DNA of 64,000 bases, taken from positions 248,001 to 312,000 of the forward strand of contig NZ_ASJB01000064.1 in NCBI RefSeq assembly GCF_000478275.1, read 5' to 3'. Origin of the DNA: Amycolatopsis orientalis DSM 40040 = KCTC 9412 (lineage in GTDB: Bacteria > Actinomycetota > Actinomycetes > Mycobacteriales > Pseudonocardiaceae). Position 1 is the first letter of the stretch. Each line of letters starts with the position of its first letter. The notes beneath the pieces are model-generated. The model did no database searches and was not told the DNA's origin. It worked only from the letters and a program-made list of their open reading frames with translations. This document shows, one piece after another, positions 25,329-34,236 of this stretch. The position numbers and the translations under genes are program-made.

Positions 25329-27308
25329 TCAGACGGCGGCGATGGCCCAGTGGTTGTTGGGACTGCTGTTCGGTGCCCACATCGCCACGCCGGAGCCCGC
25401 GGTGGAATCGCCGAGGCTGTCGAGCGCGGTACCCGTGCCGCGGTTGATCACCTGGTGACGGCCGCCGCCGACACCGTTGAGGCGCCATTGCTGATTGGCT
25501 CCGCCGTTCCAGGCCGCCTGCTGACAGGCGGCACCGTTGGCGCTGTTGCCCCAGCTGTCGGCGACCATCCCGTTGGTGCGGTTGACGATGCGGTACCACT
25601 CGCCGCCCAGCGGCACCAGCTGCCATTGCAGGTTGGCGCTGCCGTCCCAGTTCCATTGCTTGAGCCGCGATCCCGAGGCGACGTTCCCGCCGCTGTCCAG
25701 GGCGAGTCCGGTGGTGGCGTTGGTGATCCGCGACCAGCCGGTGGGGACGGGCGCGGCACCCAAGGCGGGGATCTGACCGGAGAAGGTCAGCTTGACCACG
25801 TACGCGGGGGCGGCGAAGGGCGCTGCCGCCGACGGCATCGAGATGTGCAGTCCCGAGCCGTTCTGGTTACGGGTGTGCAGGTCGAGGTACGTCCCGGCCG
25901 TGGAGCCGAGCAGCCGCACGGAGGCCAGGGAGCTCAGGTCGATCCGGCCGGAGTTGAGGGTGGTGATGCTCAGCGTGCTGCCGGGCCAGCCCATCACGGT
26001 GGCGTACAGCACCGTGTTGTCCTTGGCGCGGGTGAACCGGATGTCGCGGTTGGTGCCCTCCCTCGGCTGGACGAAGGAACCGCCGCCCATCTGGGTGGGG
26101 CCCTCGCCGTAGGCCGTCCAGGCCCGGGTGGCGTAGACGGATTCGCCGAACCGTTTGAGGTAATCGCCGATGCCCAGCAGGATCGCGCGCTGGCCGCCGG
26201 GGATGGTCCCGTCCGCCATCGGCGCGATGTTCAGCAACATGTTGCCGTTCTTGCTGACCCTGTCGAGCAGCGAGTGCAGCATGGCGTAGAGCGAGTAGTA
26301 GCCGATGCCGACGGTGTAACACCAGCTGGAGCTGGAGATGCTGTCGTCGGTCAGCCAGAAGGGGTGCTGGATGTCCGCCGGCCCACCGCGTTCGAAGTCG
26401 AACACCGAACCGCGGTTGTTCAGGCCGTCCTTGTAGGTGCTGACCACGTCCTTGTTCCACGCGACCGCCCGGTTGAAGTAGTACGCGAGGAAGTTCAGCC
26501 GCTGTGCCTCGTCGACCTGGGGGAGGTTGAAGTCCTGCCAGACGATGTCGGGCTGGTAGCCGTCGATGACCTCTTTGAGCTTGTCGAACCACAGCTGGTT
26601 CTCCGGCGCCCTGCCGAGCTGGCCGTACAGCTTGCGCAGGCTCGGATCCGACTGCGCCGGGACCCGGTCGTAGAAACCGGTGAAGTTGTACGCGTGGTGC
26701 AGCGACACCACGAACTTCAGCCCCTTGGCCCGGATCGCGGCGGCATGGAGCCCCACCAGATCCAGTTTGGGGCCGGTACGTACCGAGTTCCATTCGTTGA
26801 CGGTGCTGTTCCACATCGAGTAGCCGTCGTGGTGCTCGGCGACCGGTCCGGCGAATCTGGCCCCGGCGTCGGCGAACAGCTGTGCCCATTCGCCGGGGTC
26901 GAAATTGCCACCCGCGGATTTCAGTCTCGGCGCGAACTGGACCCAGTTCCCCGCCTTGTCCCGCGCTCCGTTGATGAAGTTGTGGTACGGCCACGCCGAG
27001 GGATCCCCGTACGTGGCGATGTGATGGCGGTTCTCGTTGGAGCCGCCGATGTACATGTTGCGCGGATACCATTCGTTGCCGAACGCGGGGACGCTGAACA
27101 CTCCCCAGTGGAAGTAGATGCCGAATTTGGCGTCCTGGAACCACTCGGGCGCGGGCGGATGCCGGTCGACCGACGGCCACGTCGGCGTGTAGCTGCTCGG
27201 TCCTTCGGTGGCCCACACCGTTCCGGCTCGCAGCAGCCCGGCGGCGGCGGTGAATCCACTCAGGGCGAGCACCTGGCGACGGCTGAACCGGCTTGAGGAC
27301 AAGGACAT
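25329..27308 (-). CDS. Secreted GH29 alpha-L-fucosidase with CBM13
   Basis: A 659-residue exported enzyme. The N terminus (SRFSRRQVLALSGFTAAAG) has a Tat-type twin-arginine signal. The GH29 barrel begins PPAPEWFQDAKFGIYFHWG, with the EHHDGYSMW segment and a probable nucleophile Asp in PDIVWQDFN. A C-terminal ricin-type CBM13 spans about residues 525-659. It should remove terminal fucose from xyloglucan or related glycans outside the cell. It belongs to the five-gene CBM13 operon. Confidence 0.9.
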   Translation of the reverse strand: MSLSSSRFSRRQVLALSGFTAAAGLLRAGTVWATEGPSSYTPTWPSVDRHPPAPEWFQDAKFGIYFHWGVFSVPAFGNEWYPRNMYIGGSNENRHHIATYGDPSAWPYHNFINGARDKAGNWVQFAPRLKSAGGNFDPGEWAQLFADAGARFAGPVAEHHDGYSMWNSTVNEWNSVRTGPKLDLVGLHAAAIRAKGLKFVVSLHHAYNFTGFYDRVPAQSDPSLRKLYGQLGRAPENQLWFDKLKEVIDGYQPDIVWQDFNLPQVDEAQRLNFLAYYFNRAVAWNKDVVSTYKDGLNNRGSVFDFERGGPADIQHPFWLTDDSISSSSWCYTVGIGYYSLYAMLHSLLDRVSKNGNMLLNIAPMADGTIPGGQRAILLGIGDYLKRFGESVYATRAWTAYGEGPTQMGGGSFVQPREGTNRDIRFTRAKDNTVLYATVMGWPGSTLSITTLNSGRIDLSSLASVRLLGSTAGTYLDLHTRNQNGSGLHISMPSAAAPFAAPAYVVKLTFSGQIPALGAAPVPTGWSRITNATTGLALDSGGNVASGSRLKQWNWDGSANLQWQLVPLGGEWYRIVNRTNGMVADSWGNSANGAACQQAAWNGGANQQWRLNGVGGGRHQVINRGTGTALDSLGDSTAGSGVAMWAPNSSPNNHWAIAAV

Positions 27309-27326
27309 GGCACGACCCCCTTCGGC

Positions 27327-28973
27327 TCAGGCGCGAGCCCATTTCTGGTTGGCTTGGCCGTTGCAGGTCCACAGGACCAGCCGGCTCCCGTTGGCGGTGG
27401 CGGCCTGGTTGACGTCCAGGCAGAGTCCGGAGTGGACGTTGGTGATGGATCCGTCGGCGTTCTGGGTCCACTTCTGGTTGGCCTGGCCGTTACACGACCA
27501 GGTGAGGACTCGCGTGCCGTTGGCGGTGCCCTGGTTCTCGGCGTCCAGGCACTTGTCGCCGAAGACCCGGATCTCGCCGCCCGCCCACGTCGTCCACGCC
27601 TGGCTCGCCGCGGTGTGGCAGTCCCAGATCACCGTGGCCGCCCCGGGCGCGGTCGAGCCGCCGTTCACGTCCAGGCACCGGCCCGAGCCGGTACCGCGCA
27701 GCCTCGCTGTCGTGGCGGCCACCTGGTTACCGCCGGTGACCCGGTACGCGGCGACGCCGTGCGCCGGGACGGTGGCGGAGATCTGCCCGCCGCTGGTCGA
27801 CGTGGCTCCGGTCCACAGGTCGGTCAGCGTGAACGATCCGCCGGACAACCCGAGCTGCGCCGCCGTGGTGGTCACCGTGCCCGCCCCGCCGCCGCGGTTG
27901 AACAGGCCGACCGCGACCGAGCCGTCCGACAGCGGTTTGGCGAAGACCTCCGTGGCGCCGTCGTCCCGCACCCGGCGGCCGCCCGCGCCGAGCTTGTCCT
28001 GGTTCACCGCCAGCAGCCGCGGGTTGCGCAGGATCGCGCTGACGTCGGCGGACATGGTGCGGATGTCGTTGCCCGCCATCAGCGGCGCGGCCATCAGCGC
28101 CCAGAGCGCGAAATGCGCCCGCGACTCGGTCAGGGTCAGGCCCGGACGCCCGACCACGAGCATGTCCGGGTCGTTCCAATGGCCGGGCCCGGCCTGCGCG
28201 GCCAGGGGAGCGTTGATGTCGACGACGTTGCCGACGCCCATCGGGTAGCTGTTGGTGTTGCCGTTCTGCCAGATGTCGAGCAGGTCTTCGGTGGTGCGCC
28301 ACAGATCGGCGACCTCGCCCCAGTTGTACTTGTCACCGGTGATCGCGTGGAAGCTGTTGGGGTTGATGCTGTAGACGATCGGCCTGCCGGTGGCGCGGAT
28401 CGCGTCCCGCATCACGCTGAAGCGGGCGACCTGCTGGTCCCTCGTACCGTCGGGGGAGCACCAGTCGTACTTCAGGTAGTCCACTCCCCAGGAGGCGAAG
28501 GTGCGGGCGTCCTGCACCTCATGCCCCTGGCTGCCCGTGGAGCCCGGATGGTTGCCGACGCGCTGGGCGCAGGTGCGCTCGGTCGGCACCTGGTAGATCC
28601 CGAACTTCAGGCCGCGGCCGTGGATGTAGTCGCCCAGGGCCTTCATGCCGCTGGGGAACTTCGTCGGATGGGCCCGCAGAGTGCCCTGCGCGTCGCGCTG
28701 CGGATCGAACCAGCAGTCATCGACCACCACGTACTGGTAGCCCGCGTCCCGCATCCCCGAAGAGACCATCGCGTCCGCCGCCTGGCGGACCGCGGCCTCG
28801 GTGACGCCGCAGCCGAAACTGTTCCAGCTGTTCCAGCCCAGCGGGGGAGTGACCGCCGGGCTGCCGGGCGCGGCGACGGCGACCTGAGGGGCGGGTGCGA
28901 CCGTGAACAGGGCCAGCGCCGCGGCCGCGGTCGCCAGCAGGGCGACCAGTCGTCGACGTGATCGAGTGAGCAT
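27327..28973 (-). CDS. Secreted GH27 alpha-galactosidase with CBM13
   Basis: A 548-residue secreted enzyme. After a signal peptide (to about 35) the GH27 barrel shows PPLGWNSWNSFGCGV, the nucleophile Asp170 in YLKYDWCS and a probable acid/base Asp230 in WRTTEDLL, plus HWNDPDML. A beta-sandwich follows, then a CBM13 at about residues 420-548. It cleaves alpha-1,6-galactose from galactomannan or similar side chains. An 18-bp gap to the fucosidase gene indicates co-transcription. Confidence 0.93.
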   Translation of the reverse strand: MLTRSRRRLVALLATAAAALALFTVAPAPQVAVAAPGSPAVTPPLGWNSWNSFGCGVTEAAVRQAADAMVSSGMRDAGYQYVVVDDCWFDPQRDAQGTLRAHPTKFPSGMKALGDYIHGRGLKFGIYQVPTERTCAQRVGNHPGSTGSQGHEVQDARTFASWGVDYLKYDWCSPDGTRDQQVARFSVMRDAIRATGRPIVYSINPNSFHAITGDKYNWGEVADLWRTTEDLLDIWQNGNTNSYPMGVGNVVDINAPLAAQAGPGHWNDPDMLVVGRPGLTLTESRAHFALWALMAAPLMAGNDIRTMSADVSAILRNPRLLAVNQDKLGAGGRRVRDDGATEVFAKPLSDGSVAVGLFNRGGGAGTVTTTAAQLGLSGGSFTLTDLWTGATSTSGGQISATVPAHGVAAYRVTGGNQVAATTARLRGTGSGRCLDVNGGSTAPGAATVIWDCHTAASQAWTTWAGGEIRVFGDKCLDAENQGTANGTRVLTWSCNGQANQKWTQNADGSITNVHSGLCLDVNQAATANGSRLVLWTCNGQANQKWARA

Positions 28974-29009
28974 CCTTGCTCCTTCACTGATGTGCGGGGT
29001 CCGGCCGTT

Positions 29010-30476
29010 TCAGGCCCGCTGGAGTTGGAAGCGCTGATTGGGGTTGCCGGTGAAGGTCCACTGCGAGACGCGGGCGCCGTCGGCGGTGGAGGCCTCCCAC
29101 ACGTCCAGTGCCAGGCCGCTTTGCCGGTTGATCAGGCTGATCACGCCGTTGCCGTGGTCGGTCGCCTGCCATTGCTGGCTCGCGGCGTTCGTGTCCGGCT
29201 GCTGCGCGACGTCCGCGCCACTGCCCGAACCGGACACCTGAAGTACGAGTCCGCTGTGTCGCGCCCTGATCCGGTAGTAGCCGCCGCCGGAGTCGAGGAA
29301 GTCGAACTGCTGATTGGTCCCGCCGGTGATCGCCCACTGCCGCAGCGTGCTGCCGGCGGTGGTGGACGAGTTGGTGATCTCGGCGCTTTTACCGCTGTGC
29401 TGGGCCACCAGCCGGTACTGGACACCGACCTGGATCGGGCTCCCCGTGGTCGTGCCGTTCAGCGTGGTGAGCACCGCGTCGTAAGCGGGCTTCTTGGTGC
29501 CACCGCGGTCGAACAACAGCGGGTTCTCACTGGCGCGCCAGGAGTCACTGTCCCGGATTCCCCAGGTGGTGATCCCGGTGCAGCGCGACACGTTCAGACA
29601 GGCCCGGACGGTGTTGGCGTACGCGCTCGCCGGCGCCTGGGCGATGTCGAGTTCGGTGATCTGCACGTCGACGCCGAGTGCGGCGAGGTTGGCCAGGGTG
29701 GTCTGGAAGGTGGCGGGCGGGCCGCCGCTGCCGAAGTGCGCCTGCAGGCCGACACAGTCGATCGGGACGCCGCGGGACCTGAAGTCGCGCACCAGGTTGT
29801 AGACACCCTGTGTCTTGGCGGCGTTCCAATCCTCGATGTTGTAGTCGTTGTAGCAGAGCTTGGCCGCGGGATCCGCGGCGCGAGCGGCGCGGAACGCCTC
29901 CTCGAGGAACCCGGTGCCGAGGACGTCGCGGAACACCGACGACCGAAGCTGGCCGCTCCCACCGTCCGCGAAGGCCTCGTTGACGACATCCCAGGCGTAG
30001 ATCTGGCCGCGATACCGGCCCATGACGCCGTTGATGTGGTTGGTCATCACCGCGCGCAACGTGTTGGCGTCTCGGATACCGCTCACCCAGCCGGGTAACT
30101 GCTGATGCCACACGAGGGTGTGCCCACGAAGTTGTTTGTTCTGACTACGGGCGTGGTTGGCGACCCGGTCGGCTCCGCCGAAGGTGAAGTTGTTGCGGGA
30201 TGGCTCGGTGGCGTCCCATTTCATCTCGTTCTCGGGAGTGATCGAGGTGAACTCCCGGTTGAGAATCGTGGTGTACTGCGCGTCGCCCAGTCTTCCCGCG
30301 GCCACCGCGGTGCCGAAGTACCGGCCGGACTGGGCCGCCGCGGCGCCCAGGGTTCCGGCCGCGGCGTCGGCGGCGGCCGGGACGAGCGTGATCGCGCTGG
30401 TCGCGGCGAGCGAGGCGATCGCCCAGCGGAGCAGGGGCCGTCTCCGCCGTCGGGGGGACCGGAGCTGCGAGTTCAT
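29010..30476 (-). CDS. Secreted GH10 endo-1,4-beta-xylanase with CBM13
   Basis: A 488-residue secreted xylanase. The signal peptide ends near residue 40. The GH10 barrel carries acid/base Glu167 in WDVVNEAFA and nucleophile Glu275 in VQITELDIA, both in their usual contexts, with HTLVWHQQLP before them. A CBM13 fills about residues 355-488. ATG 30476 follows an AAGGAGGAA site. It is the promoter-proximal gene of the operon GH10-GH27-GH29-esterase-esterase, with a CebR-like operator 38 bp upstream of the start. Confidence 0.95.
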   Translation of the reverse strand: MNSQLRSPRRRRRPLLRWAIASLAATSAITLVPAAADAAAGTLGAAAAQSGRYFGTAVAAGRLGDAQYTTILNREFTSITPENEMKWDATEPSRNNFTFGGADRVANHARSQNKQLRGHTLVWHQQLPGWVSGIRDANTLRAVMTNHINGVMGRYRGQIYAWDVVNEAFADGGSGQLRSSVFRDVLGTGFLEEAFRAARAADPAAKLCYNDYNIEDWNAAKTQGVYNLVRDFRSRGVPIDCVGLQAHFGSGGPPATFQTTLANLAALGVDVQITELDIAQAPASAYANTVRACLNVSRCTGITTWGIRDSDSWRASENPLLFDRGGTKKPAYDAVLTTLNGTTTGSPIQVGVQYRLVAQHSGKSAEITNSSTTAGSTLRQWAITGGTNQQFDFLDSGGGYYRIRARHSGLVLQVSGSGSGADVAQQPDTNAASQQWQATDHGNGVISLINRQSGLALDVWEASTADGARVSQWTFTGNPNQRFQLQRA

Positions 30477-30513
30477 ACTTCCTCCTTCGTCGTTGAAGGC
30501 ATCCGCGTGGCGC

Positions 30514-30527
30514 TGAGAGCGCTCCCA
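30514..30527. promoter_or_regulatory. CebR/CelR-like operator of the GH10 operon
   Basis: TGAGAGCGCTCCCA differs by one base from the known CebR/CelR box TGGGAGCGCTCCCA, which binds a cellobiose-responsive LacI repressor. It lies 38 bp upstream of the xylanase start. Confidence 0.7.
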
Positions 30528-30710
30528 GAGCAGGGGGGGAAAGTCCAGGAGGTGGATGGGGGTGGCGGGCCCAGTGCCCTCGAATCGCCGGGTCTCGCTG
30601 ACCTGACTGGGTTTACCGGTCCGCCGGGGGGACCATCACGTCCTGGTGCGGGCGGTGGAGAATGGGGTGAGCGCGTTCCGCGGTTGAACCATGAGGACTC
30701 CCGAGTGGGG

Positions 30711-30724
30711 TCGAACCGGTTCGA
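30711..30724. promoter_or_regulatory. Palindrome upstream of the GH10 operon
   Basis: TCGAACCGGTTCGA is a perfect 14-bp palindrome about 235 bp before the xylanase start. LacI-family regulators use sites of this shape, so it may be a second, distal operator. Confidence 0.35.
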
Positions 30725-30768
30725 TCAGTTCGTAACCGTACGCGATCCGTTGTGTACAGCGCAATGCT

Positions 30769-30802
30769 TCAGTCTTATCTCGGGTAATGGATCAGTCTTA
30801 TC
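30769..30802. repeat. Direct repeat TCAGTCTTATC, two copies
   Basis: The 11-mer occurs at 30769-30779 and 30792-30802, a 23-bp period that puts both copies on about the same DNA face. It is in the distal upstream region of the xylanase operon and may bind an activator. Confidence 0.4.
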
Positions 30803-30839
30803 GCGCAGAAACGATTTCACCGGGGAAAGAACGCACGAT

Positions 30840-30884
30840 AGCGGTTGGTCCTCGAAGCCCAGCGGACTTCGAGGACCAACCGCT
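30840..30884. terminator. Terminator of the GH9 gene
   Basis: An 18-bp perfect stem (left arm AGCGGTTGGTCCTCGAAG) with a 9-nt loop lies 42 bp beyond the GH9 stop on the minus strand. Confidence 0.8.
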
Positions 30885-30925
30885 CGATCGATGAGGCCGC
30901 CGTTGTCGTTCCGGCGCCTCCCGGG

Positions 30926-33802
30926 TCAGCCCCTCGTGCAGGCCTGCCCGTTGATCGTGAAGCCGGCCGGCTCCGGATGCGGCGGGGACGACGAGGCATT
31001 GAAGCCGATCTGGACCGAACCGCCTGCCGGTACGCGGCTGTTCCACGACAACGGCGTCGCGGTCACCGCGGAACCGTTCTGGGTCCAGGTCGCCGACCAC
31101 CCCTGGGTGATCCTTTGGTTGCCCGGCCACGTGAATCCGAGCGTCCACGTGCTCCAGTCGACGGCGCCGGTGTTGGTGATGGTGACGTACCCGGACACCC
31201 CGGTGGCCCACCCGCTCGCCTGGTAGGTGATCTTGCAGGTGGTCTGGGCGTCCGAGGTGGTGGTCACCGAGACCGCGCCCGACAGCGCGGACCTGAGGTC
31301 CGCCCCGTTACGGGCCCGCACGGCGAACCGGTACGCGGTGTTCGGCCGCAGCCCGGTCACTGTCGCGGACGTACCGGTGACGGTGGCGACGACCCGCTGC
31401 GTGTCACCTTCGATCGAGAGGACGTCGTAGTTCTTGACGCCGCTCTCCGGGTCGCTCGCCGCCGTCCAGGTCAGCGTCACGCCGGTGCCCGTGACGCCGG
31501 ACGCCACGGGTGTGCCCGGAGCGGTCGGGGCGGTGGCGTCGGCCGAGCCCGACTTTTCCGCGGCCCAGTTGGCGATCCAGGCCAGTGCCGAGTTCCAGTT
31601 GACCGTAACCTCGTTGAGCGAGTACGCCTCGATGTGGTCCACAAAGCACTTCTGCGGTTTGCAGCCCTGGAGCCGTCGTTCCGCGACGGGATCCTGCAGT
31701 CCGCTGTTCGGACCGCCGGAGAGCACCCCCGGCGGGGCGATCGGCAGGGTCGGATCGAGCTGGTTGGCCCAGTGCCGGTGGTGCACGTTGCGGACCGGCT
31801 GCCCGCCGTACCCGCTGACGTAGGAGTAGCTCACGGGGTTGCGGCCCAGTAGATAGTGCAGTGCCTCGAACACGCCCTCGCGGTACTTGGCCGCGCCGGT
31901 GAAGTCGTAGGCGAGCGCGAGTACCGAGGCGTTGTTGGCGACCAGGCCGTTCGAGCCCCAGACATAGCTGCCGTCGACCTCCCGGTACGGCGCGGGATAG
32001 CCGAGCGTCGCCATCTGGTTCAGATGCTTGTTCGCGGTGGCCACGAACGCCGTCTTGATCGCCGCGACGTCCGCCGACGGCAGGCCGTTGGGCACCAGCG
32101 CCAGCGTGATGTCACCCAGGGTGCCGGTGGAGCCCCAGTCATAGCCGCGGTCGCTGATCGACTTTCCCTTGTAGAGGGTCGATCCGGTGACGTCGGCGCG
32201 ATAGGACGCCTCGCCGGTCGTCGTGAACATCTCCGCGGCGGCCCAGTAGAACTCGTCGGTCAGGGTGCTGTCGGAGTACGCGCCGCCGCCGGTGCTGTCG
32301 TTGGGGTCGGCGATCTTGTTCGGGTTCGCTTTCGCCGCCGCGTACGCCTTCTTCGCCGCGGCGAGCGTCTTGGTCGAGAAAGCCGGATCGATGGTCTTCC
32401 AGATGCGGGACGCCTGCGCCGCGACGGCGGCCATGTTCAGCGACGCCGCGGTGCTGGTGGCCGACAGCCTGCGGGCCTGGGCGTCCTGGTGCGGGAGGGT
32501 GGGCAGGGCCGTCCAGTTCGCGTCGTGGATCTTGTGGTGCACCATGCCGTCGGGCGCCTGCATCTTCAGCAGGAACTCGACCTCCCAGCGGGCCTCGTCG
32601 AGGACGTCGGGCACGCCGTTGGCCTTTTCCGGGATGGCGAGTTTGCCGTCACCGAGCGCGGCGGCGTCGCCGATCAGCTTGGCGCGCTCGTAGGTGTTGA
32701 GCACCTGCCACGCCGAGATGCCGCCGTTCACGACGTACTTGCCGTGATCGCCCGCGTCGTACCAGCCGCCGCGCACGTCCAGGGTGTACCCGCAGTTCAG
32801 GTCGGACCGGCACGGCACGTTGGCGTCGCCCTGGTTGGGCGCGACGTTGAGATGACCCGCGGGCCGGGCGTAGGCCGCGCCGACGTCCGGCGCGCCGATC
32901 TCGATCCCGCTGCGCTGGTGGTGGAAGAACGCCAGCGAGTCGTAGCGCAGTTTCTTGAGCGGGTCGGCGGAGATGGCGAACGGGAAGCTGCTGTCCGAGC
33001 CGACGGTCAGGGTGTACCCGGTGCCCGCGGTGTCGTAGGCCGAGAAGTCGATCAGATGCACCGGGTCGCCGGACAGCGCGTCGGCGCCCTTCGGCGTGGT
33101 GCGGCCGGTGGCGACCGTAGTGCCCGCGGAGTTCTTCAGCGCCCAGGTCTGCGCGGTGGTCGCGTCGGATACGAGGGTGGCGTGTTTCGGTAGGCCTGGC
33201 ACGTACGCGACCTGGTCCACCTGGACCTTCTTCGTCGGAGCGGCCGGGCCGCCGGGCGGGATCACGCCACCGACCAGCGAGACGTTGTCCACGCAGATGG
33301 TGTTGTTCGCCGCGAGGCCCCCGACCTGGAAGGTGATCTGCCCGCTGCCCGAGTCCGGGAAGTCCAGTCCGGAGGTGAACGTGAAGGTGTACTTCTGTTT
33401 GCTGGTGGTCAGCTGGACCTCTTGCCGGGCGATGCCCCGGTACGGGCTGACCCCTTCACCCGCGTTGGCGGCGACGAGCTGGGGTGTGGTGGCGTAGGCG
33501 TCGAAGGACATCGTGTACTGCTGCCCGGCTTCGAACGGCACCCCGTTCTGGCCGATCAGGGCATCCCACGGGTTCGTCGTGCCACCGGTGACCGCGGCGC
33601 ACAGCTCGCCGTCGGTGACGCGGTTGGTCACCCCGGCACTGGCCCACCAGGGGTCGGCGGCGCCCGTGGCGAAGCCGCCGTTGAGGATCCGTTCGTAGCC
33701 GGCGGCCTGGGCCGTTCCGGTGGTGAGCGCAGCCGCGAGAGTGACGAAGGCGAGCGCGGCGGTGGCGTGGCGATATCGGCGGGGAGGGGAAAACGATCTC
33801 AT
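30926..33802 (-). CDS. Secreted multidomain GH9 cellulase (CBM4, Ig, GH9, FN3, CBM2)
   Basis: A 958-residue secreted endoglucanase. Domain order: signal peptide (1-33), CBM4/9-like module (about 38-180), Ig-like N-domain (about 190-280), GH9 (alpha/alpha)6 barrel (about 285-745) with GGWYDAGDHGKYV and the acid/base Glu in LNEVTVNWNS, a fibronectin type III module (about 755-845), and a C-terminal CBM2 starting CKITYQASGW. It alone in the locus lacks CBM13. ATG 33802 starts the signal peptide. A perfect CebR/CelR operator lies 45 bp upstream, so cellobiose control is expected. Confidence 0.95.
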   Translation of the reverse strand: MRSFSPPRRYRHATAALAFVTLAAALTTGTAQAAGYERILNGGFATGAADPWWASAGVTNRVTDGELCAAVTGGTTNPWDALIGQNGVPFEAGQQYTMSFDAYATTPQLVAANAGEGVSPYRGIARQEVQLTTSKQKYTFTFTSGLDFPDSGSGQITFQVGGLAANNTICVDNVSLVGGVIPPGGPAAPTKKVQVDQVAYVPGLPKHATLVSDATTAQTWALKNSAGTTVATGRTTPKGADALSGDPVHLIDFSAYDTAGTGYTLTVGSDSSFPFAISADPLKKLRYDSLAFFHHQRSGIEIGAPDVGAAYARPAGHLNVAPNQGDANVPCRSDLNCGYTLDVRGGWYDAGDHGKYVVNGGISAWQVLNTYERAKLIGDAAALGDGKLAIPEKANGVPDVLDEARWEVEFLLKMQAPDGMVHHKIHDANWTALPTLPHQDAQARRLSATSTAASLNMAAVAAQASRIWKTIDPAFSTKTLAAAKKAYAAAKANPNKIADPNDSTGGGAYSDSTLTDEFYWAAAEMFTTTGEASYRADVTGSTLYKGKSISDRGYDWGSTGTLGDITLALVPNGLPSADVAAIKTAFVATANKHLNQMATLGYPAPYREVDGSYVWGSNGLVANNASVLALAYDFTGAAKYREGVFEALHYLLGRNPVSYSYVSGYGGQPVRNVHHRHWANQLDPTLPIAPPGVLSGGPNSGLQDPVAERRLQGCKPQKCFVDHIEAYSLNEVTVNWNSALAWIANWAAEKSGSADATAPTAPGTPVASGVTGTGVTLTWTAASDPESGVKNYDVLSIEGDTQRVVATVTGTSATVTGLRPNTAYRFAVRARNGADLRSALSGAVSVTTTSDAQTTCKITYQASGWATGVSGYVTITNTGAVDWSTWTLGFTWPGNQRITQGWSATWTQNGSAVTATPLSWNSRVPAGGSVQIGFNASSSPPHPEPAGFTINGQACTRG

Positions 33803-33846
33803 CGGGTGGGTCTCCTCCGTCTGCTCTGACGGTTGACACAGCTGCC

Positions 33847-33860
33847 TGGGAGCGCTCCCA
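33847..33860. promoter_or_regulatory. Perfect CebR/CelR operator
   Basis: TGGGAGCGCTCCCA is identical to the CebR box of Streptomyces and the CelR box of Thermobifida, bound by a LacI-family repressor released by cellobiose. It lies 45 bp before the GH9 start. No cebR gene is in the window. Confidence 0.88.
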
Positions 33861-34158
33861 GCGAGAGTAGGGGCCCCGCCTCCCGATCGCAAGAGTGAGT
33901 CAGCTCGTCACGCGGGGTGACAATCCGGCATTTAGTCGACTAACTGCGCCCGGTCTTCCCGGGTCATCACCGCCCTCGAGTCGGGAAAGCGGTTTCCCTA
34001 GACTCGGTACAGGTCGGGAACATCTTGGACAGCAAGGTGATCCGCGTTTCTTCAACGGGAAAGTCCTTGACGTCGTTGGAAATGGACCAATATCGTCATC
34101 CCGTCACTCTCTCCACGCGCCGGTTCCATTATGGACCGTGCGGAGTGGCCGTGCTCCT

Positions 34159-34175
34159 GTGTCCACAATGGACAC
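34159..34175. promoter_or_regulatory. Candidate operator before the GH43-like gene
   Basis: GTGTCCA and TGGACAC pair perfectly around a 3-nt centre, 62 bp before the GTG start of the GH43-like gene. The regulator is unknown. Confidence 0.4.
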
Positions 34176-34236
34176 AGTCGGCGATGGTGGTCATCGGTGT
34201 GGAGTGGATCGGGTCCCGAGCGGGGAGGACGCGGCT

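Larger units (their letters stand above)
30477..30925. other. Intergenic regulatory region between GH10 and GH9 genes
   Basis: These 449 bp contain no convincing gene. They hold a CebR-like operator (30514-30527), a 14-bp palindrome TCGAACCGGTTCGA (30711-30724), an 11-bp direct repeat TCAGTCTTATC at 30769 and 30792, and the GH9 terminator hairpin (30840-30884). Confidence 0.65.
33803..34236. other. Divergent promoter region of GH9 and GH43 genes
   Basis: This 434-bp gap contains the CebR box at 33847-33860 and an inverted repeat at 34159-34175. The reading frame of the GH43 gene stays open through part of it, but no ribosome site or signal peptide supports an earlier start. Confidence 0.6.

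Noticed and set aside
30711..30724. GGTTCGA-containing sequence considered as part of a tRNA
   Set aside because: There is no cloverleaf around it; it is a symmetric 14-bp palindrome. I saw no tRNA or rRNA in the window.
33895..34236. Upstream extension of the GH43-like reading frame
   Set aside because: It would place over 100 residues before the signal peptide and lacks a ribosome site; GTG 34237 has one.
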